A stretch of DNA of 64,000 bases from Streptacidiphilus sp. PB12-B1b (lineage in GTDB: Bacteria > Actinomycetota > Actinomycetes > Streptomycetales > Streptomycetaceae): NCBI RefSeq assembly GCF_014084125.1, contig NZ_CP048405.1:4650001-4714000 (forward strand), written 5' to 3'. Positions within the stretch are counted from its first letter, which is position 1; every line of letters begins with the position of its first letter. Both the position numbers and the translations under genes were made by a program. The notes beneath the pieces are model-generated. The model did not search any database and was not told where the DNA came from. It saw only the letters and a program-made list of their open reading frames with translations. Positions 62,439-64,000 of this stretch are shown piece after piece.

Positions 62439-63209
62439 ATGGCGGAGCAGGGCATCACGGCCGGCGTCGACGGGCGCGGCATCGCCGAGGTGGTGCTGGA
62501 CTGCCCGCCGGTCAACGCGCTGCCGGTGGCGGGCTGGTACCGGCTGGCCGAGCTGCTGCGGGAGTTGGGCCGCGACCCGGGGGTGCGGGTGGTGGTGCTG
62601 CGCGCCGAGGGCCGGGGTTTCAACGCCGGGGTGGACATCAAGGAGATCCAGGCGGACCGGGGTTTCACCGCGCTGGTCGGCGCCAACCGGGGCTGCTTCG
62701 CGGCCTTCGCGGCGGTGTACGACTGCGAGGTGCCGGTGATCGCGGCGGTGCACGGCTTCTGTCTGGGCGGCGGGATCGGCCTGGTCGGCAACGCCGACAT
62801 CGTGATCGCCGCCGAGGACGCGGTCTTCGGCCTGCCCGAGGTGGACCGGGGCGCGCTGGGCGCGGCCACCCACCTCTCCCGGCTGGTGCCGCTGCACCGG
62901 GCGCGGGCGATGATGTACACCTCGGCCACCGCCACCGCGGCCGAACTGCACGGCTACGGCTCGGTGTTGGAGGTGGTCCCCGGGGAGCGGCTGCGTGCCC
63001 GGGCGCTGGAGCTGGCGGCCGTGGTCGCCGCCAAGGATCCGGCGGTGATCCGCGCCGCCAAGGAGGCGTTCGCCGGGATCGACCTCTGGGACGTCAAGCG
63101 CAGCTACCGTTACGAGCAGGGCTTCACCTTCGAGTTGAACCTGTCCGGCGTGGCCGACCGGGTACGCGACGGCTTCGGCGCCCGGGCCGGGAACGAGCGG
63201 GAGCGCTGA
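62439..63209 (+). CDS. echA20: Enoyl-CoA hydratase-family hydrolase EchA20
   Basis: 256 residues. Crotonase fold: GRGFNAGVDIKEIQADRGFT, VIAAVHGFCLGGGIGLVGNA (oxyanion loop) and FGLPEVDRGALGAATHLSRL. The end RYEQGFTFELNLSGVADRVRD is characteristic of EchA20 (Rv3550), which opens ring D of HIEC-CoA by hydrolysis. It is 57 bases downstream of ipdF, the largest gap in this operon, with GGGAGG before the ATG. Confidence 0.92.
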   Translation: MAEQGITAGVDGRGIAEVVLDCPPVNALPVAGWYRLAELLRELGRDPGVRVVVLRAEGRGFNAGVDIKEIQADRGFTALVGANRGCFAAFAAVYDCEVPVIAAVHGFCLGGGIGLVGNADIVIAAEDAVFGLPEVDRGALGAATHLSRLVPLHRARAMMYTSATATAAELHGYGSVLEVVPGERLRARALELAAVVAAKDPAVIRAAKEAFAGIDLWDVKRSYRYEQGFTFELNLSGVADRVRDGFGARAGNERER

Positions 63210-63210
63210 G

Positions 63211-64000
63211 ATGGATCTGCGCTGGAGCGCGGAGGAGCAGGAGTTCCGGCGCGAGGCCCGGACCTGGCTGGAGGCCAACGTCCCCCGGCAGCCGCTGCCG
63301 TCCGGGGACACCCGCGCCGGGTTCGCCGCCCATCTCGCCTGGGAGCAGCGGCTGTTCGCGGCGCGCTGGTCGGTGGTCTCCTGGCCGGAGGCGTACGGCG
63401 GGCGGGACGCCACGTTGTGGCAGTGGCTGATCTTCGAGGAGGAGTACTACCGGGCGGGCGCGCCGCAGCGGGTCACCCAGAACGGCATCTTCCTGCTGGC
63501 GCCCACCCTGTTCGCCTTCGGCACGCCCGAGCAGCAGCAGCGGCTGCTGCCCCGGATGGCCGCCGCCGAGGACGTGTGGGCCCAGGGCTGGTCCGAGCCG
63601 GGTGCGGGCAGCGACCTGGCGGCCATCAGCAGCCGGGCCGTCCGCGACCCGGCCGGCGGCGGCTGGCGGCTCAGCGGCCAGAAGACCTGGACCACCCGCG
63701 GCGCCTTCTGCACCCACCTGTTCGGGCTGTTCCGCACCGATCCCGCCGCCGAGCGGCACCACGGCCTCAGCTACTTGCTGCTGCCGCTGGACGCGCCCGG
63801 CGTCACCGTCCGCGGCTTCCAGCGGCTCGACGGCGACGAGGGTTTCGCCGAGGTCTTCCTCGACGACGTCTTCGTACCGGACGCGGACGTCCTGGGCGGG
63901 GTGGACCAGGGCTGGGCGGTGGCCATGGCGACGACCGGTTCGGAACGCGGACTGACGCTGCGCTCCCCCGGCCGGTTCCTGCACACCGCCGAGCGGCTGG
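63211..64000 (+). CDS. Acyl-CoA dehydrogenase, cut by the window edge (FadE31-like)
   Basis: The visible 263 residues begin MDLRWSAEEQEFRREARTWL one base after the echA20 stop. Acyl-CoA dehydrogenase N-terminal and middle domains: SWPEAYGGRDATLWQW, WAQGWSEPGAGSDLAAISSR (FAD/substrate region) and LSGQKTWTTRGAFCTHLFGL. The middle part resembles the FadE31 to FadE33 group of the KstR2 regulon. The C-terminal helical domain and the catalytic base are outside the window. Confidence 0.88.
   Translation, partial: MDLRWSAEEQEFRREARTWLEANVPRQPLPSGDTRAGFAAHLAWEQRLFAARWSVVSWPEAYGGRDATLWQWLIFEEEYYRAGAPQRVTQNGIFLLAPTLFAFGTPEQQQRLLPRMAAAEDVWAQGWSEPGAGSDLAAISSRAVRDPAGGGWRLSGQKTWTTRGAFCTHLFGLFRTDPAAERHHGLSYLLLPLDAPGVTVRGFQRLDGDEGFAEVFLDDVFVPDADVLGGVDQGWAVAMATTGSERGLTLRSPGRFLHTAERL

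Noticed and set aside
60537-63413. 958-residue minus-strand open frame under ipdC, ipdF and echA20
   Set aside because: The plus strand carries clear steroid genes; the frame has no start signal or domains.

Overview
The window comes from a high-GC actinomycete, most likely a Streptomycetaceae relative (Streptomyces, Kitasatospora or Streptacidiphilus type). The evidence is strong G/C at third codon positions, GTG starts, Tat- and Sec-exported glycoside hydrolases, a DasR-type operator in front of a chitinase gene, a ydaO-type (c-di-AMP) riboswitch, and very rare TTA codons confined to a few genes, the usual mark of bldA control. No rRNA, tRNA, CRISPR array, insertion sequence or phage gene was seen. 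The right edge cuts an acyl-CoA dehydrogenase gene.

Layout. (1) 0.1-5 kb, minus strand: a secreted lamin-tail nuclease, a TetR regulator and a PucR-type regulator with two TTA codons. (2) 5.2-19.1 kb, plus strand: a small secreted protein, then a long Mce (lipid/sterol import) operon. The operon begins with a 551-residue secreted protein whose stop is one base from the start of the MceG/MlaF-type ATPase. Two YrbE/MlaE permeases, six Mce proteins and four Mce-associated proteins follow, most joined by 4-base stop/start overlaps. (3) 19-30 kb: HAD acid phosphatase, heme A synthase, a DUF1707 protein, a saccharopine-dehydrogenase-like enoyl reductase, a tandem Mop protein, small hypothetical genes, a CaiB/BaiF CoA-transferase, and a pair for a C-methylated deoxysugar (C-methyltransferase plus glycosyltransferase). 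(4) 30.5-45 kb: a secreted polysaccharide-hydrolase region (GH27 with ricin lectin, GH64 with CBM6, GH16, GH18) mixed with a SpoIIE-type phosphatase, a LacI regulator, an M56 peptidase, a cold-shock-domain protein and RecQ. (5) 45-58 kb: PLP aminotransferase, cyclophilin, MMPL exporter, ROK kinase, Tat-exported phospholipase C, lipoprotein, class F sortase with an overlapping surface-protein gene, DUF4097 protein, ribbon-helix-helix protein and a one-PASTA Ser/Thr kinase. (6) 58-64 kb: a KstR2-type repressor and the divergent ipdA-ipdB-ipdC-ipdF-echA20-fadE cluster for steroid rings C/D, with an exact KstR2 operator between them.

How it fits together. The Mce importer and the KstR2 cluster suggest that the host takes up sterol-like lipids and degrades their ring C/D remnant. 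TTA codons in the PucR regulator and at residue 7 of the first gene of the Mce operon suggest that lipid uptake is tied to development. The hydrolase region carries three different control elements: a 20-bp LacI-type palindrome between the GH64 gene and lacI, a c-di-AMP riboswitch before GH16, and a DasR box over the GH18 promoter. The most promising undescribed system is the unit at 3.6-7.7 kb (PucR regulator plus two secreted proteins of unknown function) attached to the Mce transporter.
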